DNA of 64,000 bases from Streptomyces decoyicus (GCF_019880305.1 NZ_CP082301.1:3844001-3908000); one strand, 5' to 3'. Counted from the stretch's first letter, positions 36,808 through 49,035 are shown. Notes: generated by a model from the sequence alone, not told the origin. Numbers and translations: made by a program.

Positions 36808-38460
36808 TCAGCGCACGAAGACCCCGGCCTGGCCGGCCAGGTCGAGGAAGTACTGCGGCGCCAGGCCGAGCACCAGGGTCGCCGCCACGCCGACGGCGAT
36901 GGCCGTGGTCGTCAGCGGGCTGGGCACCGCGACGGTCGGACCGTCCGCCTTGGGCTCGTTGAAGAACATCAGCACGATGACGCGGATGTAGAAGAAGGCG
37001 GCGATGGCCGAGGAGAGCACACCGACGACCACCAGCCAGCCCGCGCCGCTCTGCGCGGCCGCCTTGAAGACCGCGAACTTCCCGGCGAACCCCGAGGTCA
37101 GCGGGATGCCCGCGAAGGCCAGCAGGAAGACCGCGAAGACCGCGGCCACCAGCGGCGAACGCCGGCCGAGGCCGGCCCACTTGGACAGCGCGGTGGCCTC
37201 ACCGCCCGCGTCCCGCACCAGGGTGACGACGGCGAAGGCGCCGAGCGTCACGAAGGAGTAGGCGCCGAGGTAGAAGAGCACCGAGGAGATGCCGTCCTTG
37301 CTGGTGGCGATGACACCGGCAAGGATGAAACCGGCGTGCGCGATGGAGGAGTAGGCCAGCAGCCGCTTGATGTCGGTCTGGGTGATGGCGACGATCGCTC
37401 CGCCCAGCATCGTGATGATCGCGACGCCCCACATCACCGGCTGCCAGTCCCAGCGCATGCCCGGCAGCACGACATACAGCAGCCGCAGCAGCGCGCCGAA
37501 GGCCGCGACCTTGGTGGCGGCCGCCATGAAGCCGGTGACCGGGGTCGGGGCGCCTTGGTAGACATCCGGGGTCCACATGTGGAACGGGACCGCGCCGACC
37601 TTGAACAGCAGCCCCATCAGCACCAGCGCCGCACCGATCAGCAGCAGGGCGTCATTGCCCATCGTGCCCGCCAGCGCCGGATCGATCTGCTTGGCGCCGT
37701 CCGAGATCACCTCGGCGATCCCGGCGTACGTCACGGTGCCCGCGTAGCCGTACAGCAGGGCCACGCCGAACAGCAGGAACGCCGACGAGAAGGCGCCGAG
37801 GAGGAAGTACTTCACCGCGGCCTCCTGCGACAGCAGCCGCTGGCGGCGGGCCAGCGCACACAGGATGTACAGCGGGAGGGAGAAGACCTCCAGCGCGATG
37901 AAGAGCGTCAGCAGATCGTTGGCCGCCGGGAAGACCAGCATGCCGCCGACCGCGAACAGCACGATCGGGAAGACCTCGGTTGTGGTGAACCCGGCCTTGA
38001 CGGCGGCCTGTTCGGCGGCGCCGCCGGGCACGGCCGCGGCCTGCGCGGCGAAGGAGTCCACCCGCTTGCCATGAGCCGCCGGATCGAGCCGGCGCTCGGC
38101 GAAGGTGAAGACGGCGATCACCGACACCAGCAGGATCGTGCCCTGGAGGAACAGCGCCGGGCCGTCGACGGCGATGGCCCCCATGGCGGCGATATGCGCC
38201 TTGGACGAGCCGAAGCCGCCGGCCGCCAGGCCGATCACCGCGGCGAACGCGGCGGCCAGCGCCACCAGGGTCAGCAGCAGCTGGGAGTAATAGCGGTTGT
38301 GGCGCGGCACGAACGCCTCGACGAGGATGCCGAGCACCGCCGCGCCGAGGACGATCAGCGTCGGCGCCAGCTGGGCGTACTCGATGTGCGGTGCCGGGAT
38401 CTTGCCCGGCGCACCGGCCGCCACTGTCCACAGGCTGTGGACACTTGCCACGGAACTCAC
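36808..38460 (-). CDS. nuoN: NADH-quinone oxidoreductase subunit N
   Basis: A 550-residue proton-channel subunit with about 14 helices. PFHMWTPDVYQGAPTPVTGF and LLAYSSIAHAGFILAG are NuoN signatures, and the conserved membrane Glu lies in FIALEVFSLPLYILCALARR. It is the last gene of the 14-gene nuoA-N operon and ends at the strong terminator. An extra loop of about 40 residues with RRLDPAAHGKR sits between early helices. The GTG at 38460 overlaps the nuoM stop by 4 nt. Confidence 0.96.
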   Translation of the reverse strand: MSSVASVHSLWTVAAGAPGKIPAPHIEYAQLAPTLIVLGAAVLGILVEAFVPRHNRYYSQLLLTLVALAAAFAAVIGLAAGGFGSSKAHIAAMGAIAVDGPALFLQGTILLVSVIAVFTFAERRLDPAAHGKRVDSFAAQAAAVPGGAAEQAAVKAGFTTTEVFPIVLFAVGGMLVFPAANDLLTLFIALEVFSLPLYILCALARRQRLLSQEAAVKYFLLGAFSSAFLLFGVALLYGYAGTVTYAGIAEVISDGAKQIDPALAGTMGNDALLLIGAALVLMGLLFKVGAVPFHMWTPDVYQGAPTPVTGFMAAATKVAAFGALLRLLYVVLPGMRWDWQPVMWGVAIITMLGGAIVAITQTDIKRLLAYSSIAHAGFILAGVIATSKDGISSVLFYLGAYSFVTLGAFAVVTLVRDAGGEATALSKWAGLGRRSPLVAAVFAVFLLAFAGIPLTSGFAGKFAVFKAAAQSGAGWLVVVGVLSSAIAAFFYIRVIVLMFFNEPKADGPTVAVPSPLTTTAIAVGVAATLVLGLAPQYFLDLAGQAGVFVR

Positions 38461-40115
38461 TTCGCGGCCTCCACGTCTTGATCATGCACGGCGTGGCCGG
38501 GCCGGCTGCCACCGGGCACGGCGTCCACCTGCACAGCGGGCTGGGGATCCTTCTTGTCCACAACGGACAGGGTGTGGCCGACCGCCGGGTTGACGATGTC
38601 GGTGAGCGGCTTGGGATACACCCCGAGGAAGAGCAGCAGCGCGATCAGCGGCGCGACCACCACCAGTTCCCGCACCCGCAGGTCCGGCATGCTCTTCACC
38701 TCGGCCTTCACCGGCCCGGTCATCGTCCGCTGGTAGAGGACGAGGACGTACAGCGCGGCGAGAACGATGCCGAGGGTGGCGATGATGCCGATCACCGGAT
38801 AGCGGCTGAACGTGCCGACCAGGACCAGGAATTCGCTGACGAACGGTGCCAGACCGGGCAGCGACAGGGTGGCGAGGCCGCCGATGAGGAACGTACCGGC
38901 CAGGACCGGGGCGACCTTCTGGACGCCGCCGTAGTCCGCGATCAGACGCGAGCCGCGGCGGCTGATCAGGAAGCCGGCCACCAGCATCAGCGCGGCGGTC
39001 GAGATGCCGTGGTTGACCATGTAGAGCGTCGCGCCGCTCTGGCCCTGGGAGGTCATCGCGAAGATGCCCAGGATGATGAAGCCGAAGTGGGAGATCGAGG
39101 CGTAGGCGATCAGACGCTTGATGTCCCGCTGGGCGACCGCCAGCAGCGCGCCGTACAGCACGCTGATCAGCGCGAGGACGAGGATGACCGGGGTGGCCCA
39201 GCTGCTGGCCTCGGGGAAGAGCTGGAGGCAGAAGCGGAGCATCGCGAACGTGCCGACCTTGTCGACCACGGCCGTGATCAGCACCGCGACCGGCGACGTC
39301 GACTCGCCCATGGCGCCGGGCAGCCAGGTGTGCAGCGGCCACAGCGGCGCCTTCACCGCGAAGGCGAAGAAGAAGCCGAGGAAGAGCAGCCGTTCGGTGC
39401 CCGTGCCGATCTCCAGCTTGCCGGCCGCACGGGCCTCGACGATCTGCTGCAACGAGAACGTGCCCGTGCCGAGTTGGTCGGCGGTGACCGCATACAGCCC
39501 GATCACCGCGGCCAGCATGATCAGCCCGCCGGCGAGGTTGTAGAGCAGGAACTTCACCGCCGCGGAGGACCGCCGGCTCGCGGCCCGCTCCTCGCCGTCC
39601 CCGTCCGCCCGGTCCCCGAAGCCGCCGATGAGGAAGTACATCGGGATCAGCATGGCTTCGAAGAAGATGTAGAAGAGGAAGACGTCGGTGGCCTCGAAGG
39701 AGAGCACCACCATCGCCTCGACGGCCAGGATCAGCGCGAAGAAGCCCTGGGTGGGCCGCCAGCGCCGGTTGGGCGTGGCCTCCTCCAGGGGGTCGGCGTC
39801 ATGCCAGCCGGCCAGGATGACGAACGGGATCAGCAGGGTGGTCAGGGCGATCAGGGCGACCGCGATGCCGTCCACGCCGAGTTCGTAGCGGACGCCGAAG
39901 TCGCTGATCCAGGCGTGCGATTCGGTGAGCTGGAAGGGGCCCTTGGCGCCGGGGTCGAAGCGGAACCCGACCACCAGCGCCAGCGCGAAGGTGACCAGCG
40001 AGAACAGCAGCGCGAGCCATTTGGCCGCGGTGCGCTTGGCGGCGGGCAGCGCGGCGGTGGCGATCGCACCGATCGCCGGCACCGCGGCTACCGCCGTCAG
40101 CAGGGGAAACGACAT
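38457..40115 (-). CDS. nuoM: NADH-quinone oxidoreductase subunit M
   Basis: A 552-residue proton-pumping membrane subunit. FEAMLIPMYFLIGGFGD carries the conserved TM5 Glu; VKAPLWPLHTWLPGAMGES and LIAYASISHFGFIILGIF are NuoM hallmarks. A charged loop (DRADGDGEERAASRRSSAA) separates two helices. It starts at ATG 40115, 3 nt after the nuoL stop, and is coupled to nuoN. Confidence 0.96.
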   Translation of the reverse strand: MSFPLLTAVAAVPAIGAIATAALPAAKRTAAKWLALLFSLVTFALALVVGFRFDPGAKGPFQLTESHAWISDFGVRYELGVDGIAVALIALTTLLIPFVILAGWHDADPLEEATPNRRWRPTQGFFALILAVEAMVVLSFEATDVFLFYIFFEAMLIPMYFLIGGFGDRADGDGEERAASRRSSAAVKFLLYNLAGGLIMLAAVIGLYAVTADQLGTGTFSLQQIVEARAAGKLEIGTGTERLLFLGFFFAFAVKAPLWPLHTWLPGAMGESTSPVAVLITAVVDKVGTFAMLRFCLQLFPEASSWATPVILVLALISVLYGALLAVAQRDIKRLIAYASISHFGFIILGIFAMTSQGQSGATLYMVNHGISTAALMLVAGFLISRRGSRLIADYGGVQKVAPVLAGTFLIGGLATLSLPGLAPFVSEFLVLVGTFSRYPVIGIIATLGIVLAALYVLVLYQRTMTGPVKAEVKSMPDLRVRELVVVAPLIALLLFLGVYPKPLTDIVNPAVGHTLSVVDKKDPQPAVQVDAVPGGSRPGHAVHDQDVEAAK

Positions 40116-40118
40116 GGC

Positions 40119-42002
40119 TCAGACACCCCTCATCAGCAGGGTCGCGGCGACGAGAACGGCGGCCCCGCCCAGCATCTGGACCGCGTACGAACGGACGAAT
40201 CCGGTCTGCAACCGGCGCAGCAGGCCGGAGAGTCCGCCCATCGAGGCCGCCGTGCCGTTGACCGCGCCGTCCACCAGGGAGCGGTCGAGCTGGACGAGTG
40301 TGCCGGTGAGCTCCTCGCCGCCGCGCACGAAGACCACGTGGTTGAAGTCGTCCTGGAGCAGATCACGGCGGGCGGCCCGGGTCAGCAGCGAGCCGCGCGG
40401 GGCGAGCGCCGGAACGGGCTTGCGGCCGTACATCAGCCAGGCGATGCCGACGCCGACGAGCAGCACCACGATCGTCGAGGCGGTGACCGTGGTGGCGCTG
40501 ACCGGGGAGTGGCCGTGCGCGAACGAGGTGACCGGCTCCAGCCACTTCACAAAGGCCTCGTTGACGCTGAACAGCCCGCCCGCGAAGACCGATCCGACGG
40601 CCAGCACGATCATCGGGACCGTCATGACCTTCGGCGACTCGTGCGGATGCACCTCGTCGGGATTCCAGCGCTTCTCGCCGAAGAACGTCATCAGCATCAC
40701 CCGCGTCATGTAGAACGCGGTGATCGCGGCGCCCAACAGGGCCGCGCCGCCGAGGATCCAGCCCTCGGTGCCGCCCTTGGCGAAGGCCGCCTCGATGATC
40801 TTGTCCTTGGAGAAGAAGCCGGACAGACCGGGGAAGCCGATGATCGCCAGATAGCCGAGGCCGAAGGTGACGAAGGTGACCGGCATGTACTTCCGCAGGC
40901 CGCCGTAGCGGCGCATGTCCACCTCGTCGTTCATGCCGTGCATCACGGAGCCGGCGCCGAGGAAGAGACCCGCCTTGAAGAAGCCGTGGGTGACCAGATG
41001 CATGATCGCGAAGGCATAGCCGATCGGACCGAGACCGGCCGCCATGATCATGTAGCCGATCTGCGACATCGTCGAGCCGGCCAGCGCCTTCTTGATGTCG
41101 TCCTTGGCGCAACCGACGATCGCACCGAAGAGGAGGGTGACCGCACCGACCACGACGACCGCGAGCTGGGCGGTCGGCGCGGCGTTGAAGATCGCCCCGG
41201 AGCGGGTGATCAGATACACCCCGGCGGTGACCATCGTGGCGGCGTGGATCAGGGCCGAGACCGGGGTCGGGCCCTCCATCGCATCGCCGAGCCAGGACTG
41301 CAGCGGTACCTGCGCCGACTTGCCGCAGGCGGCCAGCAGCAGCATCAGCCCGATGGCGGTCAGCTTGCCCTCGGAGGTGTCGCCGGTGGCGGCGAGCACC
41401 GGGCCGAAGGCGAAGGTCCCGAACGTCGTGAACATCAGCATGATCGCGATGGACAGGCCCATGTCGCCGACGCGGTTGACCAGGAACGCCTTCTTGGCGG
41501 CCGTGGCCGCGCTCGGCTTGTGCTGCCAGAAGCCGATGAGGAGGTACGAGGCGAGGCCGACGCCCTCCCAGCCGACGTACAGCAGAAGGTAGTTGTCGGC
41601 GAGGACGAGCAGCAGCATCGCCGCGAGGAAGAGGTTGAGATAGCCGAAGAAGCGGCGGCGCCGCTCGTCGTGCTCCATATAGCCGATCGAGTAGATGTGG
41701 ATCAGCGATCCGACACCGGTGATCAGCAGGACGAAGGTCATCGACAGCTGGTCGAGCTGGAAGGCGATGTCGGCCTGGAAGCCGCCCACCGGGATCCAGC
41801 TGAACAGGTGCTGATGCAGGGCACGGTCCTCGGCGCCCCTGCCGAGCATGCCGGCGAAGAGCACCACCCCGATGGCGAACGACGCCACCGAGAACAGCGT
41901 GCCGATCAAGTGGCCGGTGCGGTCGAATCGTTTGCCGCCGCACAACAGCAGGGCCGCACCGACCAGCGGTGCCGCGACAAGCAGCGCGATCAAGTTCTCC
42001 AC
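40119..42002 (-). CDS. nuoL: NADH-quinone oxidoreductase subunit L
   Basis: A 627-residue distal proton-pumping subunit. [36 protein letters not shown] and [18 protein letters not shown] are typical NuoL. The C-terminal part contains the long lateral helix region and a terminal membrane anchor. The GTG at 42002 follows an AAGGGG-like site, 13 nt after the nuoK stop. It shares only family-level similarity with nuoL2 at 5855-7852. Confidence 0.96.
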   Translation of the reverse strand: MENLIALLVAAPLVGAALLLCGGKRFDRTGHLIGTLFSVASFAIGVVLFAGMLGRGAEDRALHQHLFSWIPVGGFQADIAFQLDQLSMTFVLLITGVGSLIHIYSIGYMEHDERRRRFFGYLNLFLAAMLLLVLADNYLLLYVGWEGVGLASYLLIGFWQHKPSAATAAKKAFLVNRVGDMGLSIAIMLMFTTFGTFAFGPVLAATGDTSEGKLTAIGLMLLLAACGKSAQVPLQSWLGDAMEGPTPVSALIHAATMVTAGVYLITRSGAIFNAAPTAQLAVVVVGAVTLLFGAIVGCAKDDIKKALAGSTMSQIGYMIMAAGLGPIGYAFAIMHLVTHGFFKAGLFLGAGSVMHGMNDEVDMRRYGGLRKYMPVTFVTFGLGYLAIIGFPGLSGFFSKDKIIEAAFAKGGTEGWILGGAALLGAAITAFYMTRVMLMTFFGEKRWNPDEVHPHESPKVMTVPMIVLAVGSVFAGGLFSVNEAFVKWLEPVTSFAHGHSPVSATTVTASTIVVLLVGVGIAWLMYGRKPVPALAPRGSLLTRAARRDLLQDDFNHVVFVRGGEELTGTLVQLDRSLVDGAVNGTAASMGGLSGLLRRLQTGFVRSYAVQMLGGAAVLVAATLLMRGV

Positions 42003-42015
42003 TTTGTGCGACCCC

Positions 42016-42315
42016 TTACAGCTTCATCAGGCTGGCGTCGTCGACCGAGGCCGTATGACGGGTGCGGAAGATCGACACGATGATCGCCAGGCCGACCACG
42101 ACCTCGGCCGCGGCGACGACCATCGTGAAGAAGGCGATGATCTGGCCGTCCAGATTCCCGTGCATCCGCGAGAAGGTGACGAAGGCGAGATTGCAGGCGT
42201 TGAGCATCAGCTCGATGCACATGAACACCACGATGGCGTTCCGCCTGATCAGCACCCCGGCCGCACCGATGGTGAACAACAGGGCGGCGAGATAGAGGTA
42301 GTAGACCGGGTTCAT
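42016..42315 (-). CDS. nuoK: NADH-quinone oxidoreductase subunit K
   Basis: A 99-residue three-helix subunit of exactly usual size. The membrane Glu residues sit in [17 protein letters not shown] and [17 protein letters not shown]. It forms part of the proton path between the quinone chamber and the antiporter-like subunits. The ATG at 42315 overlaps the nuoJ stop by 4 nt. Confidence 0.96.
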   Translation of the reverse strand: MNPVYYLYLAALLFTIGAAGVLIRRNAIVVFMCIELMLNACNLAFVTFSRMHGNLDGQIIAFFTMVVAAAEVVVGLAIIVSIFRTRHTASVDDASLMKL

Positions 42316-43181
42316 TTCTTGGCCCCCTCCTTGTGCTCCTTCGGCGCCACGCCACCGGACGACGAGGACCGGGGCTCCTCGGCCCCCCGGCCCAGCCAGT
42401 CCTCGGAGCGCTCCTCCAGCGCCTTCAGCTCGGCGAGCGACTCACCGGAGACATCGCGGACCTGGCCGCGCTCCCTCAGCGTCGGGCTGACGCTCAGCTC
42501 GGACGTGGTGCCGTCGGGCAGCAGGCCCGGGATGTCGACGGCGTTGTGCCGGGCGTAGACACCCGGGGCGGGCAGCGGCGGTACCTGCTTGCCCTCGCGG
42601 ATGCGCGCCTCGGACTGCTCGCGCTGGGACTTGGCGCGCTCCGTACGCTCCCGGTGGGTGAGCACCATCGCGCCGACGGCCGCCGTGATCAGCAGTGCGC
42701 CGGTGACTTCGAAGGCGAAGACGTACTTGGTGAAGATGAGCGCGGCCAGGCCCTGCACATTGCCGCCGGCGTTGGCCTCGCCCAGGCCGTTGAACTCCTT
42801 GAGCGAGGCGTTGCCGATCCCGGCGATCAGCAGGATGCCGAAGCCGAGGCCCAGTCCGGCGGCGAGCCAGCGCTGGCCCTTGAGGGTCTCCTTGAGGGAG
42901 TCCGCGGCGGTGACACCCACCAGCATGACGACGAACAGGAACAGCATCATGATCGCGCCCGTGTAGACGACGATCTGGACGACGCCGAGGAAGTACGCGC
43001 CGTTGGCGAGGTAGAAGACCGCCAGGACGATCATGGTCCCGGCGAGCGAGAGGGCGCTGTGCACGGCGCGCTTCATCAGGATCGTGCACAGCGCGCCGCT
43101 GACAGCGACGATGCCCAGGATCCAGAACTGCACGGCCTCACCGGTGGAGGTCATGGAGGCCGCGGCGGCGAGTCCGGTCAT
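42312..43181 (-). CDS. nuoJ: NADH-quinone oxidoreductase subunit J
   Basis: A 289-residue subunit. The first 185 residues form the five-helix NuoJ core ([40 protein letters not shown]). The remaining 100 or so residues are a charged, probably cytoplasmic extension ([20 protein letters not shown]...) not found in standard NuoJ of about 170-200 residues. NuoJ2 lacks this extension. The ATG at 43181 overlaps nuoI by 4 nt. Confidence 0.95.
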   Translation of the reverse strand: MTGLAAAASMTSTGEAVQFWILGIVAVSGALCTILMKRAVHSALSLAGTMIVLAVFYLANGAYFLGVVQIVVYTGAIMMLFLFVVMLVGVTAADSLKETLKGQRWLAAGLGLGFGILLIAGIGNASLKEFNGLGEANAGGNVQGLAALIFTKYVFAFEVTGALLITAAVGAMVLTHRERTERAKSQREQSEARIREGKQVPPLPAPGVYARHNAVDIPGLLPDGTTSELSVSPTLRERGQVRDVSGESLAELKALEERSEDWLGRGAEEPRSSSSGGVAPKEHKEGAKK

Positions 43182-43768
43182 GCGTTCGCCTCCTTCTCCT
43201 GGGCGTTCCCGTCGGCCTTCTCGCCCTTGGAGACCGCGGCCTGACGGACGGTCCCGGGGGCGGCCTCGGTCACCAGGCCCTGGTAGTAGTCCTTCTCCGT
43301 CATGCCGGGGTAGATCGCATGCGGCGAGTCGACCATCGTCTCCTCCAGGCCCGCGAGCAGCTCCTCCTTGGTGTAGATGAGCGATTCGCGGGACCGGTCG
43401 GCGAGTTCGTACTCATTGGTCATCGTCAGCGCGCGGGTCGGACAGGCTTCCACGCACAGGCCGCACAGGATGCAGCGCAGATAGTTGATCTGGTAGACGC
43501 GGCCGTAGCGCTCACCCGGGGAGTAGCGCTCCTCGGGGGCGTTGTCCGCGCCCTCGACATAGATCGCGTCCGCCGGGCAGGCCCATGCGCACAGCTCGCA
43601 GCCGATGCACTTCTCCAGCCCGTCCGGATGCCGGTTGAGCTGGTGCCGGCCGTGGAAACGCGGCGCCGTCGGCTTCTTCTCCTCCGGGTACTGCTCGGTC
43701 AGCCGCTTCTTGAACATGGCCTTGAAGGTCACGCCGAAGCCGGCCACGGGGTTCTGGAACTCAGGCAC
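43178..43768 (-). CDS. nuoI: NADH-quinone oxidoreductase subunit I (2x[4Fe-4S])
   Basis: A 196-residue subunit with two CxxCxxCxxxCP motifs: Cys 54, 57, 60, 64 and Cys 99, 102, 105, 109. These hold clusters N6a and N6b, which carry electrons to N2 in NuoB. The GTG at 43768 is preferred: an AAGGGGGG site precedes it and MSVAG... upstream is nuoH sequence read in another frame. It overlaps nuoH by 8 nt. A charged C-terminal tail of about 30 residues follows the core. Confidence 0.95.
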   Translation of the reverse strand: MPEFQNPVAGFGVTFKAMFKKRLTEQYPEEKKPTAPRFHGRHQLNRHPDGLEKCIGCELCAWACPADAIYVEGADNAPEERYSPGERYGRVYQINYLRCILCGLCVEACPTRALTMTNEYELADRSRESLIYTKEELLAGLEETMVDSPHAIYPGMTEKDYYQGLVTEAAPGTVRQAAVSKGEKADGNAQEKEANA

Positions 43769-45152
43769 CGTCGCCCCCCTTTCCGTCGTTTCCGATTCCG
43801 TCACTGACAGTGTCCGGCCCGCCACTGACAATCAGCTCGCGGTCACGGCGCGGCCTGCGTCGCGGCACGGGCGGCAGGCTCTGTCCGGGCAGCGGCGGCA
43901 CGGGGAAACCGCCGGCCATCGGGTCGAAGGCCCCGTCCCCGTCCGTCTCCTCCTCCGTCTCGGCACGCCGGAAGAAGTCCACGAGGAGGGAGATCAGCAG
44001 CAGCGCGACGGCCCCGCCGGCGACATAGAGCACGATCTGGGAGAAGTTGTAGCCCTCGTTCTTCAGCGCCCGGACCGTGGCGACCAGCATCAGCCAGACC
44101 AGCGAGACCGGGATGAGGACCTTCCAGCCCAGCTTCATGAACTGGTCGTAGCGCACCCGCGGAAGGGTGCCGCGCAGCCAGATGAAGAAGAACAGCAGCA
44201 GCTGCACCTTGAGGGTGAACCAGAGCAGCGGCCACCAGCCGTGGTTCGCGCCTTCCCAGAACGTGGAGACCGGCCAGGGTGCCTTCCACCCGCCCAGGAA
44301 GAGGGTGATCGCGACCGCCGAGACGGTGACCATGTTGACGTACTCGGCGAGCATGAACATCGCGAACTTGATGGACGAGTACTCGGTGTTGAAGCCGCCG
44401 ACGAGGTCGCCCTCGGACTCCGGCATGTCGAACGGCGCGCGGTTGGTCTCGCCCACCATCGCGACGATGTAGATGATGAAGGACACCGGCAGCAGCAGGA
44501 CGTACCACCTGCTCTGCTGCGACTCCACGATCGTCGACGTCGACATCGACCCGGAGTAGAGGAACACCGCTGCGAACGACATGCCCATCGCGATCTCGTA
44601 CGAGATCATCTGCGCACACGAGCGCAGCCCGCCGAGCAGCGGATAGGTCGAACCGGACGACCAGCCCGCCAGCACGATGCCGTAGATGCCGACCGAGGCC
44701 GTGGCCAGGATGTAGAGGATGCCGATCGGCAGGTCGGTCAGCTGCATCGGGGTGCGGACCCCGAAGATGGAGATCTCGTTGCCGGCCGGGCCGAAGGGGA
44801 TCACCGCGATCGCCATGAAGGCCGGGATGGCCGCCACGACCGGCGCGAGGATGTAGACCACCTTGTCGGCCCGCTTGACGACCAGGTCCTCCTTCAGCAT
44901 CAGCTTGATGCCGTCGGCGAGGGACTGGAGCATCCCCCAGGGGCCGTGCCGGTTGGGGCCGATGCGCAGCTGCATCCAGGCGACGACCTTGCGTTCCCAG
45001 ACGATCGAGAACAGCACCGTCAGCATCAGGAACGCGAAGCAGAAGACCGCCTTGATGACGACGAGCCACCACGGGTCGCGGCCGAACATCGACAGGTCTT
45101 CCTGCGCCAGCGCGCTTCCGGCGGCGGCGAGTTGATCGAGCTGCTGCATCAT
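43761..45152 (-). CDS. nuoH: NADH-quinone oxidoreductase subunit H
   Basis: A 463-residue membrane subunit. The core has the [20 protein letters not shown] and [20 protein letters not shown] loops that shape the quinone tunnel, then [18 protein letters not shown]. The usual length is about 330-400; here a hydrophilic tail of roughly 60 residues, rich in Pro, Gly and Arg, follows the last helix. The ATG at 45152 overlaps the nuoG stop by 4 nt. Confidence 0.95.
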   Translation of the reverse strand: MMQQLDQLAAAGSALAQEDLSMFGRDPWWLVVIKAVFCFAFLMLTVLFSIVWERKVVAWMQLRIGPNRHGPWGMLQSLADGIKLMLKEDLVVKRADKVVYILAPVVAAIPAFMAIAVIPFGPAGNEISIFGVRTPMQLTDLPIGILYILATASVGIYGIVLAGWSSGSTYPLLGGLRSCAQMISYEIAMGMSFAAVFLYSGSMSTSTIVESQQSRWYVLLLPVSFIIYIVAMVGETNRAPFDMPESEGDLVGGFNTEYSSIKFAMFMLAEYVNMVTVSAVAITLFLGGWKAPWPVSTFWEGANHGWWPLLWFTLKVQLLLFFFIWLRGTLPRVRYDQFMKLGWKVLIPVSLVWLMLVATVRALKNEGYNFSQIVLYVAGGAVALLLISLLVDFFRRAETEEETDGDGAFDPMAGGFPVPPLPGQSLPPVPRRRPRRDRELIVSGGPDTVSDGIGNDGKGGDGA

Positions 45153-47656
45153 GCGTCCACCTCCTTGGCCGGCTCCGGGGTGCCCGGGACGGCGGAGATC
45201 TTCACCAGGTCACCGGGTTGCGCCCCGGTGTCGGCGGCAACGCCACCGCCCACGGAGTTGAGTGGCAGCCACACCACCCGGTCGGGCATCGGCGTGACCT
45301 GGAGCGGCAGGTGGACCGCGCCGGCCGGTCCGGTGACCGCCAGCAGGTCACCGTCCTTGACCCCGGTCTCCTGCGCGGTGGTCAGCGACAGCTGGGCGAC
45401 GGCGGCGTGCCGGGTGCCGGCCAGCGCCTCGTCGCCCTCCTGGAGCCGCCCCTGGTCCAGAAGGAGCCGGTGTCCGGCGAGGACGGCCTCACCGCTGTCG
45501 GGGCGGGGCAGCGGGCGCCCGCTCTCCATGGGCTCGCCCGCGTGCGGGCCGTCCCAGCCACCGAGCCGGTCCAGCTCGCGGCGTACGGAGCGGATGTCCG
45601 GCAGCGCGAGGTGGACGTCCATCGCATCGGCGAGCATGTGCAGCAACCGGGAGTCCGGCAGCAGATGCCGGCGGGTCATCTGGTCCGGCTTGAGGGCGGC
45701 CTCGAACAGCCGCGCCCGGCCTTCCCAGTTGAGGAACGTGCCGGCCTTCTCGACCACGGCCGCCACCGGGAGGACCACATCCGCCCGCTCGGTGACCTGC
45801 GAGGGCCGCAGCTCCAGGCTGACCAGGAAGCCGACCTCGTCCAGGGCGGCCAGCGCGCGGGCCGGGTCCGGCAGGTCGGCGACCTCGACGCCCGCCACGA
45901 GGAGCGCGCCGATCTCGCCGGTCGCCGCGGCCTCGATGATCTGGCCGGTGTCCCGGCCGTGCCGGTGCGGCAGCGCGGCCACGCCCCAGGCGGCCGCGAC
46001 CTCGTCGCGGGCCCGCGGGTCGGTGGCCGGCCGGCCACCGGGCAGCAGACCGGGCAGCGCGCCCGCCTCGACGGCGCCGCGTTCGCCGGCCCGCCGGGGG
46101 ATCCACACCAGCCGGGCGCCGGTGGCACGGGCGGCGCGGACGGCGGCGGTCAGCGCGCCGGGCACCGCCGCCAGCCGCTCGCCGACGATGATCACCGAGC
46201 CGTCGGCCCGGAGCGCCTCGGCCGCGGCCTGCCCCGCACCGTCCAGGCCGACGCCGCCCGCGAGCGCGTCCAGCCATTCGGTCTCGGTCCCGGGCGCGGA
46301 CGGCAGCAGCGTGCCACCGGCCTTGATCAGCCCGCGCGAGGCGTGACCGGCCAGCCCGTAGGTGCGCTGTCCGCTCCTGCGGTGCGCCTTGCGCAGCCGC
46401 AGGAAGACGCCCGGGGCCTCCTCCTCGGCCTCGATACCGGCCAGCAGAACGGCCGGCGCGTTCTCCAGCGCGGTGTACGTGACGCCCTCGCCGTCCAGAT
46501 CGCGGCCGCGGCCGGCGACCCGGGACGCCAGGAAGTCGGCCTCCTCGGCGCTGTGCAGCCGCGCCCGGAAATCGATGTCGTTGGTGCCCAGCGCGATCCG
46601 GGCGAACTTGGCGTAGGCGTAGGCGTCCTCGACGGTCAGCCGGCCGCCGGTCAGCACGCCCGTGCGCCCCTTGGCCGCGGCCAGTCCGCGGGCCGCCGTC
46701 TCCAGGGCCATGGGCCAGCTCGCCGGCTCCAGTTCGCCGGACTCCGGGTTGCGCACGAGCGGGTGCTCCAGCCGGTCACGCTGCTGCGCGTACCGGAAGG
46801 CGAACCGCCCCTTGTCGCAGATCCACTCCTCGTTGACCTCGGGGTCGTTCGCCGCCAGCCGCCGCATGACCTTGCCGCGCCGGTGGTCCGTACGGGTCGC
46901 ACAGCCGCCCGCGCAGTGCTCGCACACCGACGGCGAGGAGACCAGGTCGAAGGGGCGGGAGCGGAAGCGGTACGCGGCGGAGGTGAGCGCGCCGACCGGG
47001 CAGATCTGGATGGTGTTGCCGGAGAAGTACGACTGGAAGGGGTCGCCCTCGCCGGTGCCGACCTGCTGGAGGGCGCCGCGCTCGACGAGCTCGATCATCG
47101 GGTCGCCGGCGATCTGGTTGCTGAAGCGGGTGCAGCGCGCACACAGCACGCACCGTTCGCGGTCCAGCAGCACCTGCGTGGAGATCGGCACCGGCTTGGC
47201 GAAGGTGCGCTTCTTGCCCTCGAAGCGGGTGTCGGTATCGCCGACCTGCATCGCCTGGTTCTGGAGCGGGCACTCACCGCCCTTGTCGCAGACCGGGCAG
47301 TCCAGCGGGTGGTTGATCAGCAGCAGCTCCATCACCCCGCGCTGGGCCTTCTCGGCCACCGGCGAGGTGAGCTGCGACTTGACGACCATGCCGTCGGTGC
47401 AGGTGATGGTGCAGGAGGCCATCGGCTTGCGCTGGCCCTCGACCTCGACGATGCACTGCCGGCAGGCGCCCGCCGGGTCCAGCAGCGGGTGGTCGCAGAA
47501 GCGCGGGATCTCGATGCCGAGGAGCTCGGCGGCACGGATGACCAGCGTCCCCTTGGGGACGGAGATCTCGATGCCGTCGATCGTCAGGGTGACGAGGTCC
47601 TCCGGCGGGATCGCCGCCTCGCCGCCTCCCGAGGGAGCATTTGTCGTGACGGTCAT
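45149..47656 (-). CDS. nuoG: NADH-quinone oxidoreductase subunit G
   Basis: An 835-residue iron-sulfur subunit. The N-terminal 2Fe-2S domain includes [16 protein letters not shown]. The [17 protein letters not shown] region and [20 protein letters not shown] supply 4Fe-4S ligands. [13 protein letters not shown] provides a Cys set for the extra N7 cluster found in some bacteria. The molybdopterin-oxidoreductase-like domain follows, without visible cofactor-binding residues. It transfers electrons from NuoF/E to NuoI. The ATG at 47656 overlaps nuoF by 4 nt. Long Ala/Gly-rich stretches in the C-terminal half are typical of the genus. Confidence 0.95.
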   Translation of the reverse strand: MTVTTNAPSGGGEAAIPPEDLVTLTIDGIEISVPKGTLVIRAAELLGIEIPRFCDHPLLDPAGACRQCIVEVEGQRKPMASCTITCTDGMVVKSQLTSPVAEKAQRGVMELLLINHPLDCPVCDKGGECPLQNQAMQVGDTDTRFEGKKRTFAKPVPISTQVLLDRERCVLCARCTRFSNQIAGDPMIELVERGALQQVGTGEGDPFQSYFSGNTIQICPVGALTSAAYRFRSRPFDLVSSPSVCEHCAGGCATRTDHRRGKVMRRLAANDPEVNEEWICDKGRFAFRYAQQRDRLEHPLVRNPESGELEPASWPMALETAARGLAAAKGRTGVLTGGRLTVEDAYAYAKFARIALGTNDIDFRARLHSAEEADFLASRVAGRGRDLDGEGVTYTALENAPAVLLAGIEAEEEAPGVFLRLRKAHRRSGQRTYGLAGHASRGLIKAGGTLLPSAPGTETEWLDALAGGVGLDGAGQAAAEALRADGSVIIVGERLAAVPGALTAAVRAARATGARLVWIPRRAGERGAVEAGALPGLLPGGRPATDPRARDEVAAAWGVAALPHRHGRDTGQIIEAAATGEIGALLVAGVEVADLPDPARALAALDEVGFLVSLELRPSQVTERADVVLPVAAVVEKAGTFLNWEGRARLFEAALKPDQMTRRHLLPDSRLLHMLADAMDVHLALPDIRSVRRELDRLGGWDGPHAGEPMESGRPLPRPDSGEAVLAGHRLLLDQGRLQEGDEALAGTRHAAVAQLSLTTAQETGVKDGDLLAVTGPAGAVHLPLQVTPMPDRVVWLPLNSVGGGVAADTGAQPGDLVKISAVPGTPEPAKEVDA

Positions 47657-49035
47657 GCATTCACCCCCAGGTGAGCGTCGTTGTCGGACCAGAGGGTCGA
47701 CTTGGCCGGGTCGAAGGGGCAGCCCTTGCCGGTGATGTGCTGCTCGTACTCCTCGCGGAAGTACTTCAGCGAGGAGAAGATCGGCGAGGCGGCGCCGTCG
47801 CCGAGGGCGCAGAAGGACTTGCCGTTGATGTTGTCGGCGATGTCGTCGATCTTGTCGAGGTCGTCCATCACGCCCTTGCCTGCCTCGATGTCGCGCAGCA
47901 GCTGCACCAGCCAGTAGGTCCCTTCACGGCAGGGCGTGCACTTGCCGCAGGACTCGTGCGCATAGAACTCGGTCCAGCGGGTGACCGCGCGGACGACGCA
48001 GGTGGTCTCGTCGAAGCACTGGAGCGCCTTGGTGCCGAGCATCGAGCCGGCCGCGCCGACGCCCTCGTAGTCGAGGGGGACGTCGAGGTGCTCGTCGGTG
48101 AACATCGGCGTCGAGGAGCCGCCCGGCGTCCAGAACTTCAGCCGGTGGCCGCGGCGCATACCGCCGCTCATGTCCAGCAGCTGGCGCAGCGTGACGCCCA
48201 ACGGGGCTTCGTACTGGCCGGGGTTGGTGACATGGCCGCTGAGCGAGTAGAGCGTGAAGCCCGGGGACTTCTCGCTGCCCATCGACCGGAACCAGTCCTT
48301 GCCCTTGTTCATGATCGCGGGAACCGAGGCGATGGACTCGACGTTGTTCACGACGGTGGGGCAGGCGTACAGGCCCGCCACCGCCGGGAAGGGGGGACGC
48401 AGCCGGGGCTGTCCGCGACGGCCCTCCAGGGAGTCGAGCAGCGCGGTTTCCTCACCGCAGATGTACGCACCGGCGCCCGCGTGCACGATCACATCGAGGT
48501 CGAGGCCCGAGCCCAGGATGTTCTTCCCGAGGTAGCCCGCCGCATAGGCCTCGCGCACGGCCTCGTGCAGCCTCCGCAGGACGGGTACGACCTCGCCGCG
48601 CAGATAGATGAAGGCGTGATGCGACCGGATCGCATGGCAGGCGATCACGATCCCCTCGATGAGGGAGTGCGGGTTGGCGAAGAGGAGCGGGATGTCCTTG
48701 CAGGTCCCGGGCTCCGACTCGTCGGCGTTGACGACCAGGTAGTGCGGTTTGCCGTCGCCCTGCGGGATGAACTGCCACTTCATCCCGGTCGGGAAGCCGG
48801 CGCCGCCGCGGCCGCGCAGCCCGGAGTCCTTGACGTAGGCGATGACGTCGTCCGGGGGCATCGCGAGCGCCTTGCGCAGGCCTTCGTAGCCCTCGTGACG
48901 GCGGTAGGTCTCCAGCGTCCAGGGCTCGGGCTGGTCCCAGAAGGCGGACAGCACGGGCGTCAGAAGCTTCTCGGGGTTGATCTCCCCGCCGGCCTCCGGC
49001 CGGGAGGCGCCGCCGTGTTCGGCTGCCACTGTCAT
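47653..49035 (-). CDS. nuoF: NADH-quinone oxidoreductase subunit F (NADH/FMN)
   Basis: A 460-residue flavoprotein that oxidises NADH. The FMN and NADH site has [13 protein letters not shown] and [19 protein letters not shown]; the N3 cluster motif is [15 protein letters not shown] plus a later Cys in [13 protein letters not shown]. Length is normal. The ATG at 49035 overlaps the nuoE stop by 1 nt, and AGGAGG lies about 7 nt upstream; GTG 49038 is an alternative. It has no counterpart in the nuo2 cluster. Confidence 0.96.
   Translation of the reverse strand: MTVAAEHGGASRPEAGGEINPEKLLTPVLSAFWDQPEPWTLETYRRHEGYEGLRKALAMPPDDVIAYVKDSGLRGRGGAGFPTGMKWQFIPQGDGKPHYLVVNADESEPGTCKDIPLLFANPHSLIEGIVIACHAIRSHHAFIYLRGEVVPVLRRLHEAVREAYAAGYLGKNILGSGLDLDVIVHAGAGAYICGEETALLDSLEGRRGQPRLRPPFPAVAGLYACPTVVNNVESIASVPAIMNKGKDWFRSMGSEKSPGFTLYSLSGHVTNPGQYEAPLGVTLRQLLDMSGGMRRGHRLKFWTPGGSSTPMFTDEHLDVPLDYEGVGAAGSMLGTKALQCFDETTCVVRAVTRWTEFYAHESCGKCTPCREGTYWLVQLLRDIEAGKGVMDDLDKIDDIADNINGKSFCALGDGAASPIFSSLKYFREEYEQHITGKGCPFDPAKSTLWSDNDAHLGVNA

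Noticed and set aside
38391..42083. 1230-codon + strand frame opposite nuoL/nuoM
   Set aside because: Same shadow effect; highly charged His/Asp/Glu translation without domains.
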